Assembly (NCBI RefSeq): GCF_000732625.1
Contig: NZ_JPJI01000032.1
Location: 248,001 to 312,000 of the forward strand
DNA length: 64,000 nt
Direction: 5' to 3'
From: Nonlabens ulvanivorans
Lineage (GTDB): Bacteria; Bacteroidota; Bacteroidia; Flavobacteriales; Flavobacteriaceae
The notes under the pieces are model-generated. The model had not been told where the DNA came from and did not search any database. It was given only the letters and a program-made list of their open reading frames with translations. Of this stretch, positions 53,628-61,641 are shown piece by piece. Position 1 is the first letter of the stretch. The number at the start of each line of letters is the position of its first letter. The position numbers were made by a program, and so were the translations under genes.

Positions 53628-54971
53628 CTATACAATTCCTTGTGCTAGCATAGCATCTGCTACTTTTACAAATCCAGCAATATTTGCACCCTTAACGTAG
53701 TCTACAAACCCATCACTATCCTTACCGTATTCAACACATGCTTCATGAATATCATTCATAATACCGTGTAATTTATTATCTACTTCCTCTGCAGTCCAGC
53801 TATAACGCATAGAGTTTTGTGACATCTCAAGACCAGATGTCGCTACTCCACCTGCATTAGAGGCCTTTCCTGGCGCAAATAAAATCTTGTTATCGATGAA
53901 ATGCTCAATAGCTTCAGGAGTACTAGGCATGTTTGCTCCTTCACTTACACACATACAACCGTTAGAAACTAAAGCTTTTGCTTCATCACCGTTTAACTCA
54001 TTTTGAGTAGCACACGGCAATGCGATGTCACACTTTACAGACCATGGACGTTCACCTTCATGATATGTTGCACTAGGATATTGTGCTACATACTCAGATA
54101 TACGACCACGTTTGTTATTCTTTAGGTCCATTACAAAGGCAAGTTTATCTGTATCAATACCATCTGCATCGTGAATATATCCACCAGAATCTGACATGGT
54201 AACGACTTTACCGCCTAATTGCAAGATCTTTTCTGCAGCATATTGAGCTACATTACCAGATCCTGAAATAACAGTTGTTTTTCCTTTTATGGATTCACCA
54301 CGAGTCTTCAGCATATTTTCAGCAAAGTATACGTTACCGTAACCAGTTGCCTCTGGTCTTATTAAAGAACCACCATAAGAACGCCCTTTACCAGTAAGTA
54401 TACCAGTAAACTCATTTCTTAGTTTTTTATAATATCCAAATAAGTAGCCTATTTCACGTCCACCAACTCCTATATCACCTGCAGGCACATCAGTATCTGC
54501 ACCTATAACACGTTGCAATTCAACCATAAACGATTGACAAAAACGCATTACTTCACGATCTGATTTACCTTTAGGGTTGAAGTCTGCACCACCTTTACCA
54601 CCACCCATAGGCAATGTCGTTAAGCTATTTTTAAAAACTTGTTCAAAGGCAAGAAACTTAAGAATACTTAAATTAACAGATGGATGAAATCTTAATCCAC
54701 CTTTATAAGGACCTATAGCGCTATTCATTTGTATACGGTAACCGCGATTCACTTGAACCTCTCCACTATCGTCTGTCCAAGGCACACGGAACATAGTTAC
54801 ACGTTCTGGCTCAGCCATGCGTTCTAGCAATTTATCGCTAGCATATTGAGGATTGTTCTCGATAAAAGGTATTACAGCTTCTGCAACTTCACTAACTGCC
54901 TGAATGAATTCTGGCTCGTTAGGGTTCTTACTTTTTATCAAATCGATAAAACTTTCAATGTTTTTTTCCAT
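53628..54971 (-). CDS. gdhA: NADP-type glutamate dehydrogenase
   Basis: 447 residues, the hexameric small-subunit form. It makes glutamate from 2-oxoglutarate and ammonium. Blocks: FRVPWTDDSGEVQVNRGYRIQMN, GPYKGGLRFHPSVN, TLPMGGGKGGADFNPKGKSD (catalytic Lys), PAGDIGVGGREIGYLFGYYK, the nucleotide-binding VISGSGNVAQYAAEKI and CPSEGANMPST-like CVSEGANMPST. The NADP preference is inferred from the family form. A palindromic operator-like site (54997-55008) lies 26 bases before the start. Divergent from the beta-barrel gene. Confidence 0.96.
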   Translation of the reverse strand: MEKNIESFIDLIKSKNPNEPEFIQAVSEVAEAVIPFIENNPQYASDKLLERMAEPERVTMFRVPWTDDSGEVQVNRGYRIQMNSAIGPYKGGLRFHPSVNLSILKFLAFEQVFKNSLTTLPMGGGKGGADFNPKGKSDREVMRFCQSFMVELQRVIGADTDVPAGDIGVGGREIGYLFGYYKKLRNEFTGILTGKGRSYGGSLIRPEATGYGNVYFAENMLKTRGESIKGKTTVISGSGNVAQYAAEKILQLGGKVVTMSDSGGYIHDADGIDTDKLAFVMDLKNNKRGRISEYVAQYPSATYHEGERPWSVKCDIALPCATQNELNGDEAKALVSNGCMCVSEGANMPSTPEAIEHFIDNKILFAPGKASNAGGVATSGLEMSQNSMRYSWTAEEVDNKLHGIMNDIHEACVEYGKDSDGFVDYVKGANIAGFVKVADAMLAQGIV

Positions 54972-54996
54972 TATTATGATAATAATTACGTTTAAA

Positions 54997-55008
54997 GAAA
55001 ACGTTTTC
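54997..55008. promoter_or_regulatory. Operator-like perfect palindrome upstream of gdhA
   Basis: GAAAACGTTTTC, a 12-base perfect palindrome with an AACGTT core typical of LacI-family operators, between a possible -7 box and the gdhA ATG. A close relative (GAAAACGTTTAT) precedes the PAS kinase gene at 20868-20879. Confidence 0.45.
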
Positions 55009-55018
55009 GTTGATAATG

Positions 55019-55026
55019 CAAATATA
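55019..55026 (-). promoter_or_regulatory. Possible -7 element for gdhA
   Basis: Minus strand TATATTTG, 47 bases before the gdhA ATG; no clear -33 TTG at the usual distance. The palindrome at 54997-55008 would lie just downstream, in the transcribed leader. Confidence 0.35.
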
Positions 55027-55176
55027 TATTAATGTACAATAGTGATATAAATTTTGTCATTTATTTAAGTAGTTAAAGAATAGTAACGTTGATAATTCGT
55101 TATAGATAAAATGATCTTAATATAAACTTCATGTTTTAAAGAGGTTATACTATCATAAGTATCCTTAACATTTTAT

Positions 55177-55184
55177 TATATTTG
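55177..55184 (+). promoter_or_regulatory. Possible -7 element for the 55207 gene
   Basis: TATATTTG fits TAnnTTTG and lies 22 bases before the ATG. Confidence 0.4.
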
Positions 55185-55206
55185 TCGCTTTATCAATGCC
55201 ATAATC

Positions 55207-55977
55207 ATGATTAAGACCCTACGCTTTATTGGATTTTTTATAGCAGTAATTTGTACTGCACAAACGGTAGATGCACAGTTAGGTATCTCTCATGAAATAG
55301 GTGTTATCGCTGGACCTGTTGCCTTTCAATCAGATTATGGAGAACGCTATGATTGGCCTACTAATAAAGGTAACGTAGGAACCGGTATAGGTTTAGTACA
55401 TTATATCAACTTTGCATATAGAGCAAATTGTAATTGTTACACTCAAGACACCTACTGGAATGATCACTTTAAAATTCGTAATCAATTAGCTTATCATGTG
55501 ACCACACTAGATCATTTAAGTGAACTTGCGGATAGACCTAGTCTAGCCGGTTTGCAATTAAGATCTATGACTGGTAAAGCAAAAGTCTTTGAAATAGGAA
55601 CTCACCTAGAATGGTTCCCGATGAGTATTAGAGATTTTCAAGAAGGTCAGCCTAAGTTTGCCCCTTATTTTGGAATAGGAGCTCATTATGTAAACTTCAG
55701 ACCTGAAGCTACATCAACATTAGGACCTCTTAATAATCCGGTAACAACCTATCCTACCTTTATAGATCGCATCGACACGTCACAAGGTAGCACCTTTGCT
55801 TTAGTAGGAGACATAGGATTCAGATATAAGATAAGTGAATTAAGTGACCTTTTAGTTTCTAGCGCATGGCATTATTATGATAGTAATTATGTAGATGGAT
55901 TAAGTCCACGCAATGTTAATAACCGCTCATTTGATTTTATCTGGTGGTTTAATGTTGGATACATTTATTATCTATAA
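55207..55977 (+). CDS. Outer-membrane beta-barrel protein, THC0290_0291-like
   Basis: 256 residues. Signal peptide MIKTLRFIGFFIAVICTAQTVDAQ. The mature protein alternates polar and hydrophobic residues in barrel-like strands (LGISHEIGVIAGPVAFQSDYG, KVFEIGTHLEWFPMS, FAPYFGIGAHYVNF, STFALVGDIGFRYKI) and ends FDFIWWFNVGYIYYL with a terminal hydrophobic strand. It resembles a Bacteroidota family that lies next to glutamate dehydrogenase genes and is sometimes mislabelled as that enzyme. It has no enzyme motif. Divergent from gdhA, so a shared regulatory region is likely. Confidence 0.75.
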   Translation: MIKTLRFIGFFIAVICTAQTVDAQLGISHEIGVIAGPVAFQSDYGERYDWPTNKGNVGTGIGLVHYINFAYRANCNCYTQDTYWNDHFKIRNQLAYHVTTLDHLSELADRPSLAGLQLRSMTGKAKVFEIGTHLEWFPMSIRDFQEGQPKFAPYFGIGAHYVNFRPEATSTLGPLNNPVTTYPTFIDRIDTSQGSTFALVGDIGFRYKISELSDLLVSSAWHYYDSNYVDGLSPRNVNNRSFDFIWWFNVGYIYYL

Positions 55978-55996
55978 ACACTATAGTATTTAATAT

Positions 55997-56026
55997 AAAA
56001 AAGGCAGCCTATCGGCTGCCTTTTTT
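55997..56026. terminator. Bidirectional terminator between convergent genes
   Basis: AAAAAA-GGCAGCC (to 56009), loop TATC, GGCTGCC (56014-56020), TTTTTT. It serves the barrel gene (plus) and the trans-sulfuration gene (minus). Confidence 0.93.
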
Positions 56027-56045
56027 GCTAACATGTGCCTCCTAA

Positions 56046-57188
56046 TTAGGCAAAAGCTTGTCTTAAATCTTCTATAAGGTCCTCAATATCTTCTATTCCA
56101 ACACTTAATCGTATCAATGAATCCACAACACCTGTTTTCTCGCGATCTTCTTTAGGTATACTAGCATGTGTCATACTTGCTGGATGACCTGCGAGAGACT
56201 CCACACCACCTAGAGATTCTCCTAAAGTAAAAACCTTTAAATTCTCCACAACCTTAACTGCACTTTCTAATGTACCAGCTTTTGTACTAAAAGAAACCAT
56301 ACCGCCGTAATCCTTCATTTGCTTTTTAGCAACTTCATGATTAGGATGGTCTTCAAAACCTGGCCAGTATACCTTATCTACATTAGGATTTGATTTTAAA
56401 GCATGCGCAACAGCTTTACCATTTTCGCAATGTCGTTGCATACGTACATGTAGTGTTTTAATGCCTCGCAACACTAAAAAACAATCTTGTGGTCCAGGAA
56501 CAGCACCACTTGCATTTTGTATAAAGTACAATCTCTTTGCCAGCTCTTCATCATTTACGACTAGAGAACCCATAACAACATCGCTATGACCTCCTAAATA
56601 TTTAGTAGCACTATGCATAACAATGTCTGCGCCTAAATCTATGGGCTGCTGTAAATATGGTGTCGCAAATGTATTATCTACAGCAAGAAGTAATTGGTGC
56701 TTTTTAGATATTCTTGAAACAGCTTCTATGTCTATAATATTCATCATAGGGTTAGTAGGCGTTTCTACCCAAATAAGTTTTGTGTTATCATTAATGTACT
56801 TCTCAATATTACTTGCGTTCTCCATTCCTACAAAATGAAACTTGATACCAAAGTCTTGAAAAATCTGTGTAAATAATCGATAAGAACCACCATATAAATC
56901 GCTAGTAGAAATCACCTCATCTCCAGATTTTAATAATTTAAGCACCGCATCAATAGCGGCAAGACCAGAACCGAAAGCAATTCCATAAGCGCCGTTCTCT
57001 AAACTAGCCATAGATTTTTCTAACGCATCACGAGTCGGGTTACCGCTACGTGAGTATTCAAAACCTTTATGTCCATGTGGCGTGCTTTGTTTAAAAGTAG
57101 TTGTCTGATAAATGGGCGGCATTACAGAATTATAGGCTGGGTCTATATTTTCCTGACCGCCGTGTATGGTTTTGGTATTGAACTTCAT
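56046..57188 (-). CDS. Cystathionine gamma-synthase/lyase-family PLP enzyme
   Basis: 380 residues. It contains YQTTTFKQS, FEYSRSGNPTRDALEKSMASLE, ISTSDLYGGSYRLF, WVETPTNPMMNIIDI, VDNTFATPYLQQP and HSATKYLGGHSDVVMG with PLP-binding K196. The end SLGGVESLAGHPASMTHASIPKEDR and LSVGIEDIEDLIEDL fits both cystathionine gamma-synthase (MetB) and gamma-lyase; the family alone does not decide the direction. It works in methionine or cysteine metabolism. Single gene with its own terminator. Confidence 0.92.
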   Translation of the reverse strand: MKFNTKTIHGGQENIDPAYNSVMPPIYQTTTFKQSTPHGHKGFEYSRSGNPTRDALEKSMASLENGAYGIAFGSGLAAIDAVLKLLKSGDEVISTSDLYGGSYRLFTQIFQDFGIKFHFVGMENASNIEKYINDNTKLIWVETPTNPMMNIIDIEAVSRISKKHQLLLAVDNTFATPYLQQPIDLGADIVMHSATKYLGGHSDVVMGSLVVNDEELAKRLYFIQNASGAVPGPQDCFLVLRGIKTLHVRMQRHCENGKAVAHALKSNPNVDKVYWPGFEDHPNHEVAKKQMKDYGGMVSFSTKAGTLESAVKVVENLKVFTLGESLGGVESLAGHPASMTHASIPKEDREKTGVVDSLIRLSVGIEDIEDLIEDLRQAFA

Positions 57189-57254
57189 ATTCTTCTTTTC
57201 TACATTATAAAGGTAAAAGCTAGTTTTAAAAACGGCTTGCCTTTTAAAATTTAT

Positions 57255-57719
57255 TTAATTACTCTTAATCGCCTTTCTAATAGCAAGAGCATAACCTAGA
57301 TGTATGCCTTCGTGAATATTATTCATGCTCAACGCCTCTTCTACATTGCGCATTGTGTAACCAGTACTGGTTGTATATTCTTTAAACTCTTTAAAAACAC
57401 CGTTTTCATAGTCTACTTTAGTTTTTACGATAAGGTCCACTAGCATGATTTTATACTCTTCTATCTGTTCTTTACTTACCTTACTATCTGGAGTGGTCCC
57501 ATTACCGTATTTATCTGCTAATTCTTTGGTTACAGATTTTTCCAGACCTGACAGTCCGTAAACCAGACCTTGTTGCGCTGTGATGCTGTGCACAATATTC
57601 CAGATGATATTATTTCTAAAACCTTCTGGAATCAGATTTAATTCATCTACGGTAAGCTGGTCTATAAGGCTTAGAAAGATCTTTCTAGTGGTTAGATTAT
57701 GTTCAAATAAGTGATTCAT
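57255..57719 (-). CDS. DinB-family protein
   Basis: 154 residues, four-helix DinB/YfiT-like fold. Three histidines expected to bind a metal are visible: NIVHSITAQQ (near residue 48) and IHEGIHLGYAL near the C-terminus. Members include thiol transferases and many proteins of unknown role. It lies on the minus strand, head to head with the ArsC-like gene, with a copy of the 16-bp palindrome between them. Confidence 0.87.
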   Translation of the reverse strand: MNHLFEHNLTTRKIFLSLIDQLTVDELNLIPEGFRNNIIWNIVHSITAQQGLVYGLSGLEKSVTKELADKYGNGTTPDSKVSKEQIEEYKIMLVDLIVKTKVDYENGVFKEFKEYTTSTGYTMRNVEEALSMNNIHEGIHLGYALAIRKAIKSN

Positions 57720-57754
57720 ATGATTTTGTATTTTAATTACAGTTGATTTTATTC

Positions 57755-57770
57755 CGCTTTCGCGAAAGCG
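57755..57770. repeat. 16-bp palindrome, perfect copy in a divergent intergenic region
   Basis: CGCTTTCGCGAAAGCG, 35 bases before the DinB start (minus) and 70 bases before the ArsC-like start (plus). Confidence 0.9.
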
Positions 57771-57828
57771 AAACAGGCAAATTAATTAATATTAGGGATA
57801 AAGATATTCCTTATCAAAAAAGCTATCG

Positions 57829-57836
57829 TAATTTTG
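57829..57836 (+). promoter_or_regulatory. Possible -7 element for the ArsC-like gene
   Basis: TAATTTTG fits TAnnTTTG but ends only four bases before the ATG, so the transcript would be nearly leaderless. Confidence 0.3.
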
Positions 57837-57840
57837 CTAT

Positions 57841-58194
57841 ATGAAAAATCTATTCATTTATCTAGATAGCTGTAATACTTGTCAACGCATTAAAGGTGAG
57901 TTAGAACTTACTGACGACATCGCTTTACAAAACACAAAAGAAGAACCTGCAACTATAGAGCAGGTTGAATTTCTAAAAGAGCAAGCAGGCTCTTATGAAG
58001 CACTTTTTAACAGAAGAGCGCAATTGTACAGAGGTCGCGGTCTTCATGAAAAAGATTTAACAGAAGACGATTATAAAAATCTTTTACTGGATCATTATAC
58101 GTTCTTAAAAAGACCGATTCTTATATATAATAACCAAGCTTATATAGGTAATTCTAAGAAAGTAGTTGCTGCAGCTAAAGAGGCTATTTCATAA
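57841..58194 (+). CDS. ArsC/Spx-family thioredoxin-fold protein
   Basis: 117 residues. The N-terminal redox site is YLDSCNTCQR (C11, C14), a CxxC arrangement as in Spx and some ArsC-like proteins. The family tail is FLKRPILIYNNQAYIGNSKKVVAAA. True arsenate reductases have CXXS/C with later arginines, so the substrate here cannot be fixed; the window holds no other arsenic genes. It overlaps the EamA transporter start by one base (TAATG), so the two are one operon. Confidence 0.85.
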   Translation: MKNLFIYLDSCNTCQRIKGELELTDDIALQNTKEEPATIEQVEFLKEQAGSYEALFNRRAQLYRGRGLHEKDLTEDDYKNLLLDHYTFLKRPILIYNNQAYIGNSKKVVAAAKEAIS

Positions 58195-59090
58195 TGAGCA
58201 AAAGGTCGGTCGCCATAATATGTGGCTTTTTAGTAGCGCTTTTTTATGCATTTAATTTTACCGCTGCAAAAGAAGTAACACCAGAATTTGTAGGGCCTTT
58301 TGGTCTTGTTTGGTATAGAGTTGTGGTTACCTGTGTCATTTTTTGGATAATAGCAACCATAGTAGGACCTAAGGAAAAAGTACCTCTTAAAGAATTACCT
58401 CTACTTGCTCTTGCTGCCTTTTGTGGGGTAGGTTTTAACATGATAACCTTTATGAAAGGCTTATCACTTACCTCTCCTATAAGCGCATCAGTGCTTATGG
58501 TAACTACTCCTATAATCGTATTAGTATTAAGTGCTGTTTTCTTAAAAGAACGACTATATGCAAGTCGTATATTAGGTATTCTAATAGGTTTCAGTGGTGC
58601 TGCATTATTAATTCTATTATCTAACAGCAGTGGTAGTGAGGATGCTACAAATCCAACTTTGGGTAATTTTTTGGTATTTATTAATGCAATTTCTTATTCA
58701 TTTTATATCATCTTGGCAAAGAAACTGACCACGCGATATAATGTTTTTACTTTAATGAAATGGTTATATCTATTTGGTGTCATATTCATAACACCTTTTG
58801 GTATGATGGAAGGTTTAGCTTTTGATTTTAGCACAGCAAATACAGACACCTTATTATATATAGGATATGTGGTGCTTTTTGCTACTTTCGGGACTTATAT
58901 GCTTAATATTATAGCAATAAGGACGCTTAAACCTAGTGTTGTTGCTGTATTTGTATATCTACAACCATTACTAGCGACTTTAATAGCTATAGGATTGGAT
59001 AAAGATGAGATTACTGGATATAAATTAGTTGCTGGTGGACTTATTTTTACAGGAGTATTTATAACTAGTATTCCTAAAAAAGCAGGTTAA
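58194..59090 (+). CDS. EamA-family (DMT) transporter
   Basis: 298 residues with ten hydrophobic segments, the two-EamA-repeat form of drug/metabolite transporters. The first repeat is about 1-140 (VAIICGFLVALFYAFNFTAAK, LPLLALAAFCGVGFNMITFMKGLSLTSPISASVLMVTTPIIVLVLSAVFL); the second begins NFLVFINAISYSFYIILAKKL and ends VAGGLIFTGVFITS. The substrate is unknown. Its last four bases overlap the tail of the convergent unknown gene. Confidence 0.92.
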   Translation: MSKRSVAIICGFLVALFYAFNFTAAKEVTPEFVGPFGLVWYRVVVTCVIFWIIATIVGPKEKVPLKELPLLALAAFCGVGFNMITFMKGLSLTSPISASVLMVTTPIIVLVLSAVFLKERLYASRILGILIGFSGAALLILLSNSSGSEDATNPTLGNFLVFINAISYSFYIILAKKLTTRYNVFTLMKWLYLFGVIFITPFGMMEGLAFDFSTANTDTLLYIGYVVLFATFGTYMLNIIAIRTLKPSVVAVFVYLQPLLATLIAIGLDKDEITGYKLVAGGLIFTGVFITSIPKKAG

Positions 59091-59509
59091 CTATTTACTG
59101 AATTCTTTAATGCTGCTGCCCATTGTAAAGCATCCATTAGACTAGTAAAGGACTTGAATTTAGATTTTACAAATAAGGATTCTAATTTAGAATTAATTAA
59201 ACCTGGATCTGTATAATTTACAACTCCATATCCCATTAATTTAAAAGAGTAATTTGCAAAATGGAACCAATCTACTGGTTTAACAGAGTATTTATTTATT
59301 CTATTTGAAATATAAACTAGTTTGCTACCATCTGTATTATAAAAGGATGTTGCTGCATTAATGATAGGTTTAGCCTCTTCCCATCCAAAAACTACATTTT
59401 TGAACACCTCAGACACAATAAAACCGTCAAAAAAATAAAAATTGCCATAATGCATATTTATTTCTTTTAACACCTCTGGATAGAAAACAGATTCCCTAAT
59501 TGAATTCAT
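59087..59509 (-). CDS. Protein of unknown function, possibly SpoIIAA/STAS-like
   Basis: 140 residues from ATG 59509 (MNSIRESVFYPEV); an ATG at 59524 would add five hydrophobic residues. There is no signal peptide or membrane helix. The pattern FYFFDGFIVSEVFKNVVFGWEEAKPIINA then LVYISNRINKYSVKPVDW and LMDALQWAA resembles small SpoIIAA/STAS-type cytoplasmic domains found in flavobacteria, a weak match. Convergent with the EamA gene and overlapping it by four bases. Confidence 0.6.
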   Translation of the reverse strand: MNSIRESVFYPEVLKEINMHYGNFYFFDGFIVSEVFKNVVFGWEEAKPIINAATSFYNTDGSKLVYISNRINKYSVKPVDWFHFANYSFKLMGYGVVNYTDPGLINSKLESLFVKSKFKSFTSLMDALQWAAALKNSVNS

Positions 59510-59594
59510 ACTTAAATATAACAAATAAATATTTGAAAATCAATTACCTGCTTTAAAACCAATTATATTAACTTATTGATATAAGAAAACAGGT

Positions 59595-60074
59595 TTATCG
59601 GTCTTGCGGGAATTGTCCGTGTGCTCTAGTATCTAACTTACTGAGTATTTTAAAGTCATCTGACATTGGGAAATGCTTTATCTTCTCATGTAATTCTGGA
59701 TGTAGAGATGTGATCTTGCGCTCTCTCAAATTCATCCATGCACCAGTCATTAAACCACGCGCTACATTACGTCCTTTATGATCATAAAAGTTATGTCTGA
59801 AACTAAAAAGGCTACCATCTTCACTCATACCAGTCACCTCGCAACTCACTGTGATAGGTCTTCCCTGGTGAATTTCTTTAAAATAGAAAATGTTCTCATT
59901 AAAAATCACAGGACCTGTCTCATAATGTGCCATTTCTCGCTGCCCAAAATTGTTATCAATTAAAAACGCCATACGTGTATGACTCATGAAGTTTTGGTAA
60001 GCACTATTTGCCATATGTCTGTTTGCGTCTAGATCACTCCAGCGCACGTCAAATTCTTTAGTATACATTGCCAT
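59595..60074 (-). CDS. Hotdog-fold acyl-CoA thioesterase
   Basis: 159 residues. KEFDVRWSDLDANRHMANSAYQNFMSHTRMAFL carries the conserved D of the 4HBT-type active site (SDLDANRHM), and the long central strand region VIFNENIFYFKEIHQGRPITVSCEVTG follows. It hydrolyses acyl-CoA or acyl-ACP thioesters; the substrate is unknown. A second Met (MYTKEF) at codon 3 is an alternative start. Single gene on the minus strand, 97 bases from the MATE gene's stop. Confidence 0.88.
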   Translation of the reverse strand: MAMYTKEFDVRWSDLDANRHMANSAYQNFMSHTRMAFLIDNNFGQREMAHYETGPVIFNENIFYFKEIHQGRPITVSCEVTGMSEDGSLFSFRHNFYDHKGRNVARGLMTGAWMNLRERKITSLHPELHEKIKHFPMSDDFKILSKLDTRAHGQFPQDR

Positions 60075-60143
60075 CTTTATTTAGGGTAAAGATATTATAT
60101 GCACGCATAGCAAAAAACAAGTTTGAAGAAAATTTAATTGTTT

Positions 60144-60159
60144 CGCTTTCGCGAAAGCG
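60144..60159. repeat. 16-bp palindrome, perfect copy after a stop codon
   Basis: CGCTTTCGCGAAAGCG, 12 bases past the stop of the MATE gene (minus strand). The flanking bases TTT and AAA extend the symmetry. Confidence 0.9.
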
Positions 60160-60171
60160 AAACAAAATCAA

Positions 60172-61533
60172 CTATACTGTTATTTCAAGCTTCAATTTCT
60201 TCATTGCTACCCAAAGGTACCAAGCTGTAATGACTGTAGAAAGTACATCAGCAATAGGAAAACTTATCCAAACACCTAATTCACCATATATACTAGGCAA
60301 TATTAAAATTAACGGTATTAAAATAAACCCCATGCGCAGTAGGGTAAGTAATAAAGCTGGTATCACCTTTCCTATAGCTTGATAATATGCTGCTCCTATA
60401 AGTTGAATAGAAATTATAGGTACTGCTATAAATACTAATTTCAATGCAAATGAAGTTTCCTCTATGACCACGGTATTGTCTGTGAAAATGCTAGCTATTT
60501 CACGAGTAAAGAAAAAGAGACCTAAAAATATGAGTACTCCTAAACCACAGGCAAATTTAATAGATGTAAAAATCACTTCTCGCACACGTTCCCATTTTTG
60601 TGCTCCATAATTATAACCTGCAATAGGTAAGAAACCTTGTGTTATACCCATTACAGGAAACAGCGCAAACATCATCATACGACCGATGATCCCAAACACA
60701 GAAACACTCTCTTCTCCACCTAATTCAAACAACACATTATTTAAAATTAAATAAAGAACACTACTCATGGCTTGTCTAGATAGAGTCACAAAACCTAATC
60801 CACCTATTTCTTTTAAAATCAACCAGTCAGGTATTAAGTCTTTTAATGTCCCTACTAACTCACTTTTTCCTGAGACAAAGAACCAAGCGACATAAACAAA
60901 ACACAATCCATAACTTAAAGTTGTCGCCCATGCTGCGCCTTCCATTCCCATTTCTAATTTATTAATAAGAATGTAGTCCAATAATAAATTACCGACTGAT
61001 GGGATTAACATGGCAATCATCGCATGTGTAGGTGCACCTTCTGCACGGATAACCGTATTACCCATCATGCACAATGCTAAAACGGGAACACCGTATAGTA
61101 CAATGCGGTAGTAAATTTTTGCTGGCTCAAAAATCGCTCCCTTACCACCAAAAGAATACACCAATGAATCCATAAACCACAGCCCAAATACAACTGAAAG
61201 AATGGTAATAACTAACGTAATAGCTATTTGATTGCCAAATACCTTGCGAGCTTTCTCATAATTATCTGCGCCTAAAGCTCTAGATATAATACTTGAACCA
61301 CCTATACCTATAGCCATTCCTAGTGCAGCAATAAAAAATGAAACTGGTAAAACAACATTTATGGCAGCAATCGCAATAGAACCTATCCAGTTACCTACAA
61401 AAATAGTATCTACTAAAATATTTAATGACATCACTAAAATACCTATAGAAGCTGGTAACGCTTGCTGTATAAGTAACGCCGGTATAGAATCTGTACCTAA
61501 TAATTGAGATTTTGTAGGTTGTTTAGAATTCAT
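60172..61533 (-). CDS. MATE-family efflux transporter
   Basis: 453 residues with twelve hydrophobic segments, the MATE fold. It starts with QALPASIGILVMSLNILVDTIFVGNWIG and has the second-half counterpart LSRQAMSSVLYLILNNVLFELGG and GITQGFLPIAGYNYGAQ. It exports cationic drugs or metabolites by H+ or Na+ exchange; the substrate is not clear. It lies downstream of hemH on the same strand but is separated from it by a terminator, so it has its own promoter. Confidence 0.93.
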   Translation of the reverse strand: MNSKQPTKSQLLGTDSIPALLIQQALPASIGILVMSLNILVDTIFVGNWIGSIAIAAINVVLPVSFFIAALGMAIGIGGSSIISRALGADNYEKARKVFGNQIAITLVITILSVVFGLWFMDSLVYSFGGKGAIFEPAKIYYRIVLYGVPVLALCMMGNTVIRAEGAPTHAMIAMLIPSVGNLLLDYILINKLEMGMEGAAWATTLSYGLCFVYVAWFFVSGKSELVGTLKDLIPDWLILKEIGGLGFVTLSRQAMSSVLYLILNNVLFELGGEESVSVFGIIGRMMMFALFPVMGITQGFLPIAGYNYGAQKWERVREVIFTSIKFACGLGVLIFLGLFFFTREIASIFTDNTVVIEETSFALKLVFIAVPIISIQLIGAAYYQAIGKVIPALLLTLLRMGFILIPLILILPSIYGELGVWISFPIADVLSTVITAWYLWVAMKKLKLEITV

Positions 61534-61551
61534 ATCTGGTAAATGTATAGC

Positions 61552-61586
61552 AAAAAAAAGACCTTTATTTTCAAAGGCCTTTTTTT
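61552..61586 (-). terminator. Terminator after hemH
   Basis: On the minus strand GGCCTTTGAAAATAAAGGTC forms a hairpin (one G-U pair) followed by a run of T. It lies between the hemH stop and the MATE start. Confidence 0.7.
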
Positions 61587-61614
61587 AATAATTTTTCAAT
61601 TAATATTTAAGATA

Positions 61615-61630
61615 CGCTTTCGCGAAATCG
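61615..61630. repeat. Near-perfect 16-bp palindrome after the hemH stop
   Basis: CGCTTTCGCGAAATCG, 15 of 16 positions, 11 bases past the hemH stop codon. Confidence 0.8.
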
Positions 61631-61641
61631 AGATTAACTAT

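Noticed and set aside
4572-60159. Palindrome copies as a CRISPR array or insertion-sequence ends
   Set aside because: Copies are kilobases apart without spacers, target-site duplications or a transposase gene.
60068-60382. 104-codon plus-strand ORF
   Set aside because: Mostly antisense to the MATE gene, with a low-complexity sequence and no family features.
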